Counted from the first letter of the stretch, positions 23,441 through 31,870 are shown. The stretch: DNA of 33,600 bases from Christensenella sp. UBA6880 (GCA_002449145.1 DKCG01000030.1:1-33600); one strand, 5' to 3'. Made by a program: numbers and translations. Notes: a model not told the origin generated them from the letters alone.

Positions 23441-26400
23441 ATGAAAAATTGCTACAACAATCCCGACGTTTATTGCGTCAACGTTGAAAAAAAGCACGGC
23501 GCAGGCTTCCCGATAGACCGAAACGGCAATGCCAAAACCCTTCTTTTGAACGGAGAATGGGACTTCAAATATTACGTGTCTGCGGCGATTCTCGACCCAA
23601 ATCCCAAAACGTGGGACAAAATCGAAGTGCCGTCCAACTGGCAACTCAAAGGCTACGGAAAACCAATTTATTCGAATATCCGTTATCCTTATCCGATTGC
23701 CACAACCGGGAAGCCGCACATCAACGAAAACGAAAACAATTGCGGCGTTTATAGGCGCACGTTCGCGCTGGACAAGGTGAGCGGAAGCATACACGTCAAT
23801 TTTGCCGCAAACAGCGGTGCGGAAGTGTACGTCAACGGCTCGTTCGTGGGATACAGCGAGGATACATTCGACTATCAGGAATACGATATTACGCCTTACG
23901 TCAAGGTTGGCGAAAACGAACTTAAAATCATCGTTTACCGCTACACGACGGGCAGTTATCTCGAAGATCAGGATATGTGGCGCATTTCGGGACTTTTCCG
24001 CGACGTCAACTTGATTTTCCTTCCCGACGTGCGCATAGAGGATATGTACGCGCGCGCAGAGTTCAACGAGGATTATTCAAAAGCCAAACTCTTGGTCGAC
24101 GCAAGCGTGTACTGCGCAAAAGGCGTTGAGATTTCCGATGCCGACGTCAAAATCGAACTTATCGACAGAAACGGCAACAAGGTGTGCGAGGGCAACTTTG
24201 CCGTACTCGGTCTTGACGAAGACGAGTCTATGGCTGTCAAAATGGTGGAAAATATAGACAATCCGCACCTTTGGAGCGCGGAAGATCCGTATCTTTACAA
24301 ACTTCGTCTTACGTTCACGTCGCAGGAAAAAGGGCAGACCGTTTTCCACGATATGCGCGAGATAGATTTCGGATTCAGAAAGGTCGAGATTATACCGTCA
24401 ATCGACGGCAAGCAACCCTACATAACGCTTAACGGCAAAAAGTTGAAAATCAGAGGCGTAAACCGTCACGAATTTCACCCCGACTTCGGTCACGCCGTGC
24501 CAAGAGAGTACACCGAAAAAGATATTCTTCTGCTCAAAAAACATAACGTAAACAGCATAAGAACCTCGCACTATCCCAACAGCCGCCACTTCTACGAACT
24601 TTGCGACAAGTACGGCATTATGGTTATGTGTGAAAACAACCTCGAAACGCACGGTCTTGCAACTCGCATTCCTCGCTCGAGCAAGAGATGGACAGAGCAA
24701 GTGTGTTGGCGTATGAGAAATATGGTTTTGACGTATCGCAACCACGCGTGCATACTCTTTTGGTCGCTCGGCAACGAGAGCGGAAACGGAAAAGCGTTCC
24801 CCGCAATGAAAAAAGCCGCGCTCGAACTCGACAACACTCGCCCCATACACTATGAACCTGACGCATACCTTAAGACTACCGACATTATGAGCGAGATGTA
24901 CACCAAAGAGGAACAAATGGAAGAAATCGCCAACAACAGATGCCACATTCACTCTATGGCGTTGTGGGCGCCGCTCGGACATTTGCTCACGCCGAGAATG
25001 TACAAGAACAAACCGTTCATTCAATGCGAATACGCGCACTGTATGGGCAACAGTTTGGGCAACTTCGAGGACTACTGGAAACATTTTAGAAAGAACGACA
25101 GACTTTGCGGCGGATATATCTGGGACTTTGCCGACCAAGCAATCAAGCGCGTCAATCAAGACGGCGTCGTCGAATACACCTACGGCGGCGACTGGGGCGA
25201 CAAACCAAACGACGGCACGTTTGCGTTCAACGGTATCGTCAGAGCGGACAGAAGCCCGAATCCGGCGTTCTACGAGGTCGCAAAGGTCTATCAACAAGTG
25301 CAATTCGAGCGTAAGGGCGACAAAATCGAACTTACGAACGAATATATGTTCACAAATCTCGACAAGTTTGCTTTGAGATTCGAGCTTTTGCAAAACGGCG
25401 TTGTGACCCAAACCAAAATCGTTGATATGCCATCCGTCAAACCTCTCGAAAAGGGAAGTGTGGATATGCCATTTGCGATTCCGCAAGGCAAAGGCGAAGT
25501 TGCAATCAACTGCTACGCGGTGGTGAAGGGCAGTTTTGACGTGTTCGAGGACGGCGACGTCGTGGCTTGCGAGCAAATCGATATGACTGGTTACGTTCCG
25601 CAAGAGTTTAAGAGCGCGCAAGGCAAAACCGTTTTCAACGAAGACGGAAAGATTGTGTTAGAATGCGGAAAAATGCGTGCAACCGTGTCCAAAAACGGCG
25701 GCTGTATTTCCTCAATCGTCGTGGACGGCAAGGAAAAACTCGCATCGCCGATTATGCTCAACTTTTGGCGCGCCGCAATCGACAACGACAAATCGCCGCA
25801 AGTTCCGCCCGTTGCAATCGCGCTCTTGGGCAAAACCTACTTCAAGTCTTGCAAGGACCACCTCGTCAAGTCGAATATGACGATAACGGACAAGTCGCTC
25901 GTGATAGACTGGTCTTGCTCGCCGCAAATGTGGTCGCTCAAAACCGTGTACGAAGCGGGCGAAGACGGATTGAAAGTGTCTATGAGAGTGAAGAACAATA
26001 TGTTCTCGTTGCCGAGATACGGCTTCAGAATGGGGCTTGCAACTTCCGACGATATGACGTTCTTCGCAAGAGGACCTCACGAGAACTATTGCGACAGAAA
26101 ATCCGCCGCAAAACTCGGCATCTATTCAGGCAAAATTGCGGATTTCGAGCATAACTATCTTGTTCCGCAAGAGAACGGCAATCACACCGACGCACGCTGG
26201 CTCAAAGTGGGCGGCGAGGACGGACTTACGTTCGTTGCTTGCGACAAGCCGTTTGAATTCAGCGTACACGACTACACACAAGAGGCACTCGAAGAAGCGA
26301 CGCACGCGCACGAACTCAAACACGGCGGCGTAGTTGAAGTGTGCATAGACGGCGCGCAACGCGGCGTAGGCGGCGACGTACCTGCACTTGCCTGCACGAA

Positions 26401-26461
26401 AAAACGTTACAAGATACTTCCCAACCGTTATCACGAGTTTAGTTTTGTCATCAAAGCGTAA
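23441..26461 (+). CDS. lacZ: Beta-galactosidase, LacZ type (glycoside hydrolase family 2)
   Basis: The 1006-residue enzyme hydrolyses terminal beta-galactosides such as lactose. It has a jelly-roll sugar-binding N terminus, immunoglobulin-like domains, a TIM-barrel with RGVNRHEFHPDFG (338-350), acid/base WSLGNESGNG (E446), nucleophile FIQCEYAHCMGN (E530), and the C-terminal Bgal small chain domain (ARGPHENYCDR, VPQENGNHTDARW). There is no signal peptide, so it acts in the cytoplasm. Start 23441 follows AGAGGA; the frame is open to 23363 inside the preceding gene. Being 25 bases behind the zinc-ribbon gene puts it in the dnaG-rpoD unit, an unexpected place. Galactose released would feed galK and galT. 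Confidence 0.96.
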   Translation: MKNCYNNPDVYCVNVEKKHGAGFPIDRNGNAKTLLLNGEWDFKYYVSAAILDPNPKTWDKIEVPSNWQLKGYGKPIYSNIRYPYPIATTGKPHINENENNCGVYRRTFALDKVSGSIHVNFAANSGAEVYVNGSFVGYSEDTFDYQEYDITPYVKVGENELKIIVYRYTTGSYLEDQDMWRISGLFRDVNLIFLPDVRIEDMYARAEFNEDYSKAKLLVDASVYCAKGVEISDADVKIELIDRNGNKVCEGNFAVLGLDEDESMAVKMVENIDNPHLWSAEDPYLYKLRLTFTSQEKGQTVFHDMREIDFGFRKVEIIPSIDGKQPYITLNGKKLKIRGVNRHEFHPDFGHAVPREYTEKDILLLKKHNVNSIRTSHYPNSRHFYELCDKYGIMVMCENNLETHGLATRIPRSSKRWTEQVCWRMRNMVLTYRNHACILFWSLGNESGNGKAFPAMKKAALELDNTRPIHYEPDAYLKTTDIMSEMYTKEEQMEEIANNRCHIHSMALWAPLGHLLTPRMYKNKPFIQCEYAHCMGNSLGNFEDYWKHFRKNDRLCGGYIWDFADQAIKRVNQDGVVEYTYGGDWGDKPNDGTFAFNGIVRADRSPNPAFYEVAKVYQQVQFERKGDKIELTNEYMFTNLDKFALRFELLQNGVVTQTKIVDMPSVKPLEKGSVDMPFAIPQGKGEVAINCYAVVKGSFDVFEDGDVVACEQIDMTGYVPQEFKSAQGKTVFNEDGKIVLECGKMRATVSKNGGCISSIVVDGKEKLASPIMLNFWRAAIDNDKSPQVPPVAIALLGKTYFKSCKDHLVKSNMTITDKSLVIDWSCSPQMWSLKTVYEAGEDGLKVSMRVKNNMFSLPRYGFRMGLATSDDMTFFARGPHENYCDRKSAAKLGIYSGKIADFEHNYLVPQENGNHTDARWLKVGGEDGLTFVACDKPFEFSVHDYTQEALEEATHAHELKHGGVVEVCIDGAQRGVGGDVPALACTKKRYKILPNRYHEFSFVIKA

Positions 26462-26481
26462 AACAATCAAAACGTTTTTTT

Positions 26482-26514
26482 GCGGCGTCGAATGTGTTTC
26501 GACGCCGCTTTTTT
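26482..26514 (+). terminator. Strong terminator after lacZ
   Basis: GCGGCGTCGAA and TTCGACGCCGC form an 11-bp perfect stem with a five-base loop, followed by TTTTTT. It ends the long dnaG-lacZ unit. Confidence 0.92.
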
Positions 26515-26574
26515 GTCATAGTTTGAGCGCGTCACCACCATATGTAGCAACGGTTTTTTATTTGCGGTTTTTCG

Positions 26575-26603
26575 TTGACAGAAATCGCCGCCGTATTTAT
26601 AAT
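26575..26603 (+). promoter_or_regulatory. Full-consensus promoter of thrS
   Basis: TTGACA (26575-26580), a 17-base spacer and TATAAT (26598-26603) match the sigma-70 consensus exactly. The leader to ATG 26661 is only about 50 bases, too short for a T-box. Confidence 0.9.
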
Positions 26604-26660
26604 TTGTTTCACTATTTTGTGCGTACTGCTGTGGTAAGGCAGATTGCGCGGAGGCTTGCT

Positions 26661-28598
26661 ATGAATTTGACATTGAAAGACGGCAAAATTATTTCTATCG
26701 ACGGTAGGGCGTCTGCGCTCGACGCTATCAAGAGTTTTTCCGATTCTCTTGCAAGAAACGCTCTTGCTTGCAAAATCGACGGCGTCGTTTCTTCTCTCGA
26801 CACCGTTTTGGACAAAGATTGCACGTTTGAAGTGCTTACGTTTGCGGACGAGGACGGCAGACGGGTGTATCGCCACACTTGCGCGCATATTCTTGCGCAG
26901 GCGGTCAGAAACGTTTATCCCACCGTACAACTCGCAATCGGTCCTGCCGTAGACAACGGTTTTTATTACGATTTCGATTTCAGAACGCCCATAACCCAAG
27001 CCGACTTCGGTAAAATCGAAGCGGAAATGAAAAGCATAATCAAGGCAAATATGCCCATATCCCGCATAGAATGCACTCGCAAAGAGGCGGAAGGGCGTAT
27101 TGCGAAGATGAAGCAGATATACAAGGCGGAACTTTTGGCGGATATTCCCGACGGCGAGAAAATATACTTTTATCAGCAAGGCGATTTTATCGACCTTTGC
27201 GCAGGTCCGCACCTCACGTCTACGGGCAAAATCAAGGCGTTCAAACTCACCTCGCTCACGGGCGCGTACTGGAAGGGCAACGAAAAAAATAAGATGCTCA
27301 CCCGCATATACGGCACTTGTTTCGAGAAAAAAGCAGACCTCGACGAGTATATCCAAAAACTCGAAGAAGCCAAATTGCGCGACCACAACAAAGTCGGCAA
27401 AGAACTCGGTTTGTTTATGACCGACGAGAATATCGGGCAAGGACTTCCGCTTATGATGCCCAAAGGCGCGCGCATTATTCAGATTATGGAACGCTTCGTC
27501 GAGGACGAGGAACAAAAGCGCGGTTACCAACTCACCAAAACCCCGATTATGACCAAAAACAACCTCTTTATCATTTCGGGGCATTGGGATCACTACAAGG
27601 ACAAGATGTTCTATATCGGCGACGAGGACGTTGACGACGAAATTTTGTGCTTGCGCCCGATGACTTGTCCGCTTCAATTCACAATCTACAAAAACGGACT
27701 CAAAAGTTACCGCGACTTGCCCGTAAGGTATGCGGAAACCGCAATAGAATTCCGAAAAGAAGCAAGCGGCGAAATGCACGGTCTTACGAGAATACGCCAG
27801 TTCACGCTCTCGGACGGACATATAATCTGCACGCCCGCGCAACTCGAATCCGAGTTTAAGGGCGCGGTGGACCTAATAAAATACCTTATCGGCGTTCTCG
27901 GACTTCAAAACGACGTCGGTTATCGTTTTTCGCGCTGGGATCCGAGCAATCCCGACAAGTATGTCGGCACGGCAGAGGACTGGAACAGAGTGGAAACCGC
28001 AATGCAGAATATCCTTTCCGATCTCGGCATAGAGCATACGGAAGCGTGGGGCGAAGCGGCGTTCTACGGGCCTAAACTCGACGTGCAGGGCAAAAACGTG
28101 CACGGCAAGGAAGATACGCTGTTCACCGTTCAAATCGACTTCTCGCTCGCTACGCGCTTCGATATGATATACATCGACGAAAACGGCGAAAAGGCTCGCC
28201 CGATAATAATTCATCGCTCGTCGATAGGTTGTTACGAGCGCACTTTGGCAATGCTTATTGAAAAGTACAACGGCGCGTTCCCGATGTGGCTTGCGCCCGA
28301 ACAAGTGCGCGTTTTGTCGCTCACCGACCGTACGGCAGATGTCGCGACGAATATTCGCAATCAACTTTTCGATATGGGTTTGCGCGCTGAAGCGGACGTA
28401 AGAAGCGAGAAACTCGGCAAGAAAATCCGTGACGCGCAACTTGAAAAAGTGCCGTATATACTTGTCGTAGGCGACAAGGAAGCGCAAGAAAGCGTCGTTT
28501 CCGTCCGTCACCGCACCGACGGCGATTTGGGCGTAATGACCGTTTCCGACTTTGCAAAACTCGCCTTACTGGAAGTCGCAACCAAGCAAATAAAATAG
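26661..28598 (+). CDS. thrS: Threonine-tRNA ligase
   Basis: The 645-residue class II synthetase charges tRNA-Thr. It has an N-terminal TGS domain (about 1-62), the editing domain with HTCAHILAQAV, and the DLCAGPHL zinc/editing motif, the catalytic core with motif 2 (RYAETAIEFRKEASGEMHGLTR in part) and RPMTCP zinc cysteine, motif 3 HRSSIGCYERTLAMLIE, and the C-terminal anticodon-binding domain. Start 26661 is chosen for GCGGAGGC just upstream and the TGS start; the frame stays open to 26388 across the terminator and promoter, which is not coding. A terminator follows at 28612. Confidence 0.97.
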   Translation: MNLTLKDGKIISIDGRASALDAIKSFSDSLARNALACKIDGVVSSLDTVLDKDCTFEVLTFADEDGRRVYRHTCAHILAQAVRNVYPTVQLAIGPAVDNGFYYDFDFRTPITQADFGKIEAEMKSIIKANMPISRIECTRKEAEGRIAKMKQIYKAELLADIPDGEKIYFYQQGDFIDLCAGPHLTSTGKIKAFKLTSLTGAYWKGNEKNKMLTRIYGTCFEKKADLDEYIQKLEEAKLRDHNKVGKELGLFMTDENIGQGLPLMMPKGARIIQIMERFVEDEEQKRGYQLTKTPIMTKNNLFIISGHWDHYKDKMFYIGDEDVDDEILCLRPMTCPLQFTIYKNGLKSYRDLPVRYAETAIEFRKEASGEMHGLTRIRQFTLSDGHIICTPAQLESEFKGAVDLIKYLIGVLGLQNDVGYRFSRWDPSNPDKYVGTAEDWNRVETAMQNILSDLGIEHTEAWGEAAFYGPKLDVQGKNVHGKEDTLFTVQIDFSLATRFDMIYIDENGEKARPIIIHRSSIGCYERTLAMLIEKYNGAFPMWLAPEQVRVLSLTDRTADVATNIRNQLFDMGLRAEADVRSEKLGKKIRDAQLEKVPYILVVGDKEAQESVVSVRHRTDGDLGVMTVSDFAKLALLEVATKQIK

Positions 28599-28611
28599 TT
28601 TTGCAACCCCG

Positions 28612-28648
28612 AAAACGCTCATAAAATACTCTAAAAATAAGCGTTTTT
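28612..28648 (+). terminator. Terminator after thrS
   Basis: AAAACGCT (28612-28619) pairs with AGCGTTTT (28640-28647) around a 20-base loop. A second short inverted repeat, CCGAAA/TTTCGG, follows at 28650-28671. Confidence 0.55.
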
Positions 28649-28688
28649 GCCGAAATTAAATAAATTTTCGGAAATATTCGACTTTCGT

Positions 28689-28717
28689 TTGACACGAGTC
28701 GCTATTTTTGTTAGTAT
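28689..28717 (+). promoter_or_regulatory. Promoter of the infC-rpmI-rplT operon
   Basis: TTGACA (28689-28694) and TAGTAT (28712-28717) are 17 bases apart. Transcription from about 28724 gives a structured leader of about 160 bases. Confidence 0.7.
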
Positions 28718-28721
28718 ATAC

Positions 28722-28848
28722 GAGCAAAGCAAAGGTATTGCCTTTCACCATCAGCCTTCGGCGATATGGTTCTCACTTCACAAAGTCTTGTCTATGATAA
28801 GGACAATCGGTAAGTGTTGAGGCAACTTTGCTTCGACACTTCTTTTTT
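28722..28848 (+). promoter_or_regulatory. infC leader with attenuator, L20-leader type
   Basis: The leader folds in several short stems (AAAGG/CCTTT, CCAT/ATGG around GCC-TTC-GGC, TTGTC/GACAA) and ends in a 13-bp stem 28812-28824/28829-28841 with loop ACTT followed by CTTTTTT, an intrinsic terminator ahead of the first gene. This matches the design of the Bacillota infC leader in which ribosomal protein L20 binding causes premature termination. The class is inferred from position and shape, not from a covariance search. Confidence 0.7.
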
Positions 28849-28885
28849 ATGTAATAAACCTTTCGAGGTGTATAGGAGTAGCAAT

Positions 28886-29401
28886 TTGAAAGAACTGCAA
28901 ATCAATGAACAAATCCGAGACAGAGAAGTGCGCCTCATCGGCGACGACGGTCAACAGTACGGCGTTATCTCGATGAGAGATGCACGAGCGATTGCGGAAG
29001 AAAAAGGGCTTGACATCTGCAAGGTTTCACCGCCTTCCGTTCAGCCTCCGACCTGCAAATTGATGGACTACGGCAAATATCGCTACGAACAACAAAAACG
29101 CGAAAAAGAAGCCAAAAAGAATCAGAAAGTGATGGAAATCAAAGAAATCCGCCTTTCTGCGACAATCGACATCGGCGACACTACGAGACTTGCCCAACAA
29201 ACCGCAAAATTCCTTGCGGACGGCAATAAAGTCAAAGCGTCGATAAGACTCAAAGGACGCCAACAAGCGCATCCCGAAATCGCGGTCAAAATCGTTGAAG
29301 ACTACATCGCGATGGTCGGCGGCGAATTTACCGTCGAGAAAAAGCCCGTGCAAGAAGGTCGTATGATTTACACGATTCTCGCGCCGGCACAAAAGAAATA
29401 A
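28886..29401 (+). CDS. infC: Translation initiation factor IF-3
   Basis: The 171-residue IF-3 binds the 30S subunit, checks start codon pairing and prevents early 50S joining. It has the N-terminal QINEQIRDREVRLIGDDGQQYGV domain start in pieces, the CKLMDYGKYRYEQQKREKEAKK linker region, and the C-terminal KVKASIRLKGRQQAHPE domain. A non-ATG start is required: TTG at 28886 lies seven bases after AGGAG (28874-28878) and fits the family N terminus, while the upstream frame to 28814 runs through the attenuator stem. Rare infC starts are a known autoregulation feature, because IF-3 discriminates against weak start codons. Confidence 0.95.
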   Translation: MKELQINEQIRDREVRLIGDDGQQYGVISMRDARAIAEEKGLDICKVSPPSVQPPTCKLMDYGKYRYEQQKREKEAKKNQKVMEIKEIRLSATIDIGDTTRLAQQTAKFLADGNKVKASIRLKGRQQAHPEIAVKIVEDYIAMVGGEFTVEKKPVQEGRMIYTILAPAQKK

Positions 29402-29412
29402 CGACACTATTG

Positions 29413-29431
29413 TTGCTTGCTCAGCAAGCAA
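29413..29431 (+). promoter_or_regulatory. Hairpin in the infC-rpmI gap
   Basis: TTGCTTGC-TCA-GCAAGCAA is a perfect 8-bp hairpin between infC and the rpmI ribosome binding site. In E. coli L20 represses translation from this gap; a similar role here is inference. Confidence 0.4.
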
Positions 29432-29458
29432 AAGCAAAATAAAATAGGAGGCAGACCT

Positions 29459-29656
29459 ATGCCAAAACAAAAAACACATAGCGGAGCAAAGAAGCGTTTC
29501 CACGTTACAGCAAACGGTCTTTACAAGAGAGGCCATTCTGCACACAGCCACCTTCTTACCAAGAAGACAACCAAGAGAAAGAGAGATCTTCGTTCCATCG
29601 AATACGTAGACGAAACGAGATGCGGAGAACTCAAAAAGTTGTTGCCGTACAAATAA
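29459..29656 (+). CDS. rpmI: 50S ribosomal protein L35
   Basis: The 65-residue basic protein has the L35 start MPKQKTHSGAKKRF and the KRGHSAHSHLLTKKTTKRKR core. Start 29459 is fixed by GGAGG at 29447 and the family N terminus; the frame is open to 29417 without support. It is the middle gene of infC-rpmI-rplT. Confidence 0.97.
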   Translation: MPKQKTHSGAKKRFHVTANGLYKRGHSAHSHLLTKKTTKRKRDLRSIEYVDETRCGELKKLLPYK

Positions 29657-29668
29657 GGAGAATGAACA

Positions 29669-30022
29669 ATGAGAATTAAAAGAGCAGTAAACGCAGTCAA
29701 AAAGCGTAGAAAAATAATGAAACAAGCAAAGGGTTACTATGCTGGTAAGCATTCCCTTTATCGTGTTGCAAAGCAACAACTTCTCAAGAGCGGCGTGTAC
29801 GCATACGTCGGCAGAAAGCAAAAGAAACGCGATTTCAGAAGCCTCTGGATTGCTCGTATCAACGCTGCCGCACGTATCAACGGTATGAGTTATTCAACTC
29901 TTATGCACGGTCTTAAAGTTGCCGGTATCGACCTCAACAGAAAGGTTTTGAGCGAAATCGCAATCAGCGATCCCAAAGCGTTCACGGCACTCTGCGACAG
30001 CGCAAAAAACGCTCTTGCATAA
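29669..30022 (+). CDS. rplT: 50S ribosomal protein L20
   Basis: The 117-residue protein shows the L20 pattern MRIKRAVNAVKKRRKIMK, then AKGYYAGKHSLYRVAKQQLLKSG and KKRDFRSLWIARINAAAR. It is essential early in 50S assembly and is the expected autoregulator of this operon through the leader at 28722-28848. AAGGAG precedes the start. It ends the operon. Confidence 0.98.
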   Translation: MRIKRAVNAVKKRRKIMKQAKGYYAGKHSLYRVAKQQLLKSGVYAYVGRKQKKRDFRSLWIARINAAARINGMSYSTLMHGLKVAGIDLNRKVLSEIAISDPKAFTALCDSAKNALA

Positions 30023-30038
30023 TAGAATAATCGTTTTT

Positions 30039-30071
30039 CAATGTTGCGCATAGGTTTTATGCGCAACATTG
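30039..30071. terminator. Long hairpin after rplT
   Basis: CAATGTTGCGCATA and its perfect complement form a 14-bp stem with loop GGTTT. The T content after it is low, so it may be a weak terminator or an RNA-protecting structure. Confidence 0.55.
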
Positions 30072-30139
30072 ATTTAGAACCGTTTTCGGATTTTTGCTCT
30101 CGCTTTTGAGTGCGAAAGCCGATATTTAAGGCGGTTAGA

Positions 30140-30919
30140 ATGACAGAAATCATCACTTCCACCAAAAATCAATTCGTGAAGAAGGCACGCTCGCTTTCTC
30201 AAAAGAAGTTCCGCAAAGAGTCGGGACTGTTTTTGGTTGAAGGGACGAATGTAATAAAGGATATGCCGTCGAGCGTAGAGGTCGAATACGTGCTTGCAAC
30301 CTTGCAAAGGCAGGGCGAAGTCGAGCACTTGTTCGGCGAGGGGGGTAGCGAAAAATCTCGCGAGGCTCTTGCTTTTACGCGCGCGCAAGTGTATTATGTG
30401 AGTGACGAGGTTATGCAGTACGTTGCGGACACGGTTTCGCCGTACGGCATAGTGGCGATTTGCAAAATGCCGTCAACCGAATTTGCTATGCCGAAAGGCA
30501 ACGCGGTTTTGCTCGACGGCGTGAGCGACCCCGGCAACCTCGGCACGATACTGCGTACGGCTGCCGCGTGCGACTTTAACGACGTATACCTTTTGGACAC
30601 GGCGGACGTGTTTTCGCCGAAAGTGGTAAGGGCGACGCTCGGCGGACTTTTCAGAGTGCGCTTGCACGAGATAAACGAAAGCGACGCACTCGAACTTATG
30701 AGCGAAACGAACAGCGCGGTTTTGGACATGGGCGGAATGAATATTCTTCAAAACAAACCGTCTACGCCCGTGCTTTTGATTGCGGGCAACGAGGCGCACG
30801 GCGTGAGAGATTCTCTCAAACGCGCGGCGAAAAACGCTTATTCGTTGCCTATGAAAAACGAAATCGAATCATTGAACGTTGCGGTCGCAACCGCAGTTTC
30901 GATGTATCAAACTTTATAA
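30140..30919 (+). CDS. TrmH/SpoU-family RNA 2'-O-methyltransferase
   Basis: The 259-residue protein has an N-terminal substrate-binding domain (KNQFVKKARSLSQKKFRKESGLFLVEG in pieces, about 9-35) and a SPOUT knotted methyltransferase domain with motif 1 LLDGVSDPGNLGTILRTAAA, motif 2 IAGNEAHGV and motif 3 SLNVAVATAVSMYQ. It methylates a ribose in rRNA or tRNA; the target site cannot be read from sequence. Start 30140 has AAGGCGG upstream. It is often found near pheST or infC clusters in Bacillota. yebC starts 13 bases after its stop. Confidence 0.92.
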   Translation: MTEIITSTKNQFVKKARSLSQKKFRKESGLFLVEGTNVIKDMPSSVEVEYVLATLQRQGEVEHLFGEGGSEKSREALAFTRAQVYYVSDEVMQYVADTVSPYGIVAICKMPSTEFAMPKGNAVLLDGVSDPGNLGTILRTAAACDFNDVYLLDTADVFSPKVVRATLGGLFRVRLHEINESDALELMSETNSAVLDMGGMNILQNKPSTPVLLIAGNEAHGVRDSLKRAAKNAYSLPMKNEIESLNVAVATAVSMYQTL

Positions 30920-30932
30920 ACAGGAGAACAAT

Positions 30933-31676
30933 ATGAGCGGACACAGCAAATGGCATAACATTCAACAAAAGAAAGGCAAAACCGACGCGGCGCGTGCAAA
31001 CGTGTTCACCAAAATCGGACGCGAAATCGCAGTTGCAGTCAAAGACGGCGGCGCAGACCCCAACAGCAACAGCAAACTCGCGCAAGTAATTGCCAAAGCA
31101 AAAGACAACAATATGCCCAACGACAACATTATGCGTTCCATCAAGAAGGCAAGCGGCGAACTCGGATCTATCAACTACGAAGATATGACCTACGAGGGCT
31201 ACGGCGTCGGCGGAACGGCAATCATCGTCGAAGCGCTCACAGACAATAAAAACCGCACGGCAGGCGACGTTCGTCACTTGTTTGACAAATTCGGCGGTTC
31301 GATGGGTACGACGGGTTGCGTTTCATTTATGTTCAAGCGCAAAGGCGTCATCACCATCGCAAAAGAGGACATCGCAGAGGACGATTTGATGATGTACGCT
31401 CTCGAAATCGACGGTTTCGAGGACATCAATTCCGAGGATGAGGACGTTTTCGAGGTGTATGCGGACACCGCAAAACTTCAATCGGTGCGCGAAGCACTCG
31501 AAAAAGACGGCGTAAAAGTGCTTTCGGCAGAAGTCGATATGATTCCCGACAACTACGTCACGCCGAGCGCGGAACAACAAGCAACCATCATCAAGATGAT
31601 TGACAAACTCGAAGAACTCGACGACGTTCAAAACGTTTATCACAACGCAACTCTCGACGTCGAAGACGAAGAATAA
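30933..31676 (+). CDS. yebC: YebC/PmpR family protein (TACO1-like)
   Basis: The 247-residue protein has the invariant start GHSKWHNIQQKKGKTDAARA, the EGYGVGGTAIIVEALTDNKNRT core and the DFKFGGSMG-like LFDKFGGSMGTTGCVSFMF segment. The family was described as transcription regulators and, more recently, as ribosome-associated factors that help translation of proline-rich stretches. Start 30933 is fixed by CAGGAG upstream and the family N terminus; the frame is open to 30879 inside the preceding gene. It is probably co-transcribed with the methyltransferase gene. Confidence 0.96.
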   Translation: MSGHSKWHNIQQKKGKTDAARANVFTKIGREIAVAVKDGGADPNSNSKLAQVIAKAKDNNMPNDNIMRSIKKASGELGSINYEDMTYEGYGVGGTAIIVEALTDNKNRTAGDVRHLFDKFGGSMGTTGCVSFMFKRKGVITIAKEDIAEDDLMMYALEIDGFEDINSEDEDVFEVYADTAKLQSVREALEKDGVKVLSAEVDMIPDNYVTPSAEQQATIIKMIDKLEELDDVQNVYHNATLDVEDEE

Positions 31677-31680
31677 TTCT

Positions 31681-31731
31681 CGTACAAATATAATTTGTAC
31701 GCTTGACAATCTAGCCCGCAGGTGATATACC
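31681..31731 (+). promoter_or_regulatory. iscS promoter with an abutting perfect palindrome
   Basis: TTGACA (31703-31708) and TATACC (31726-31731) are 17 bases apart. A perfect inverted repeat CGTACAAAT-ATA-ATTTGTACG (31681-31701) ends one base before the -35 box. It may be an operator, or the end signal of yebC although no T tract follows. A second small palindrome TGAAAC-GA-GTTTCA lies at 31746-31759 in the leader. Confidence 0.55.
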
Positions 31732-31840
31732 TATTATACAAAATATGAAACGAGTTTCACATTTGAGAACGTCGGGCGGATTCGAGAGAATTGCTTTCGG
31801 TTCTTCAAATCGAACTTGCGACGTACAAAAGGAAATTAAA

Positions 31841-31861
31841 TTTTAGCGCGAAAGCGCAAAA
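31841..31861 (+). promoter_or_regulatory. GAAA-tetraloop hairpin next to the iscS ribosome binding site
   Basis: GCGC-GAAA-GCGC, extended by TTTT/AAAA, ends within the AAAAAGG ribosome binding site (31858-31864). It could affect initiation of iscS translation. Confidence 0.4.
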
Positions 31862-31870
31862 AGGTTATAT

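Noticed and set aside
26515..26660. T-box leader upstream of thrS
   Set aside because: The leader after the consensus promoter is about 50 bases and contains neither a T-box sequence nor a terminator.
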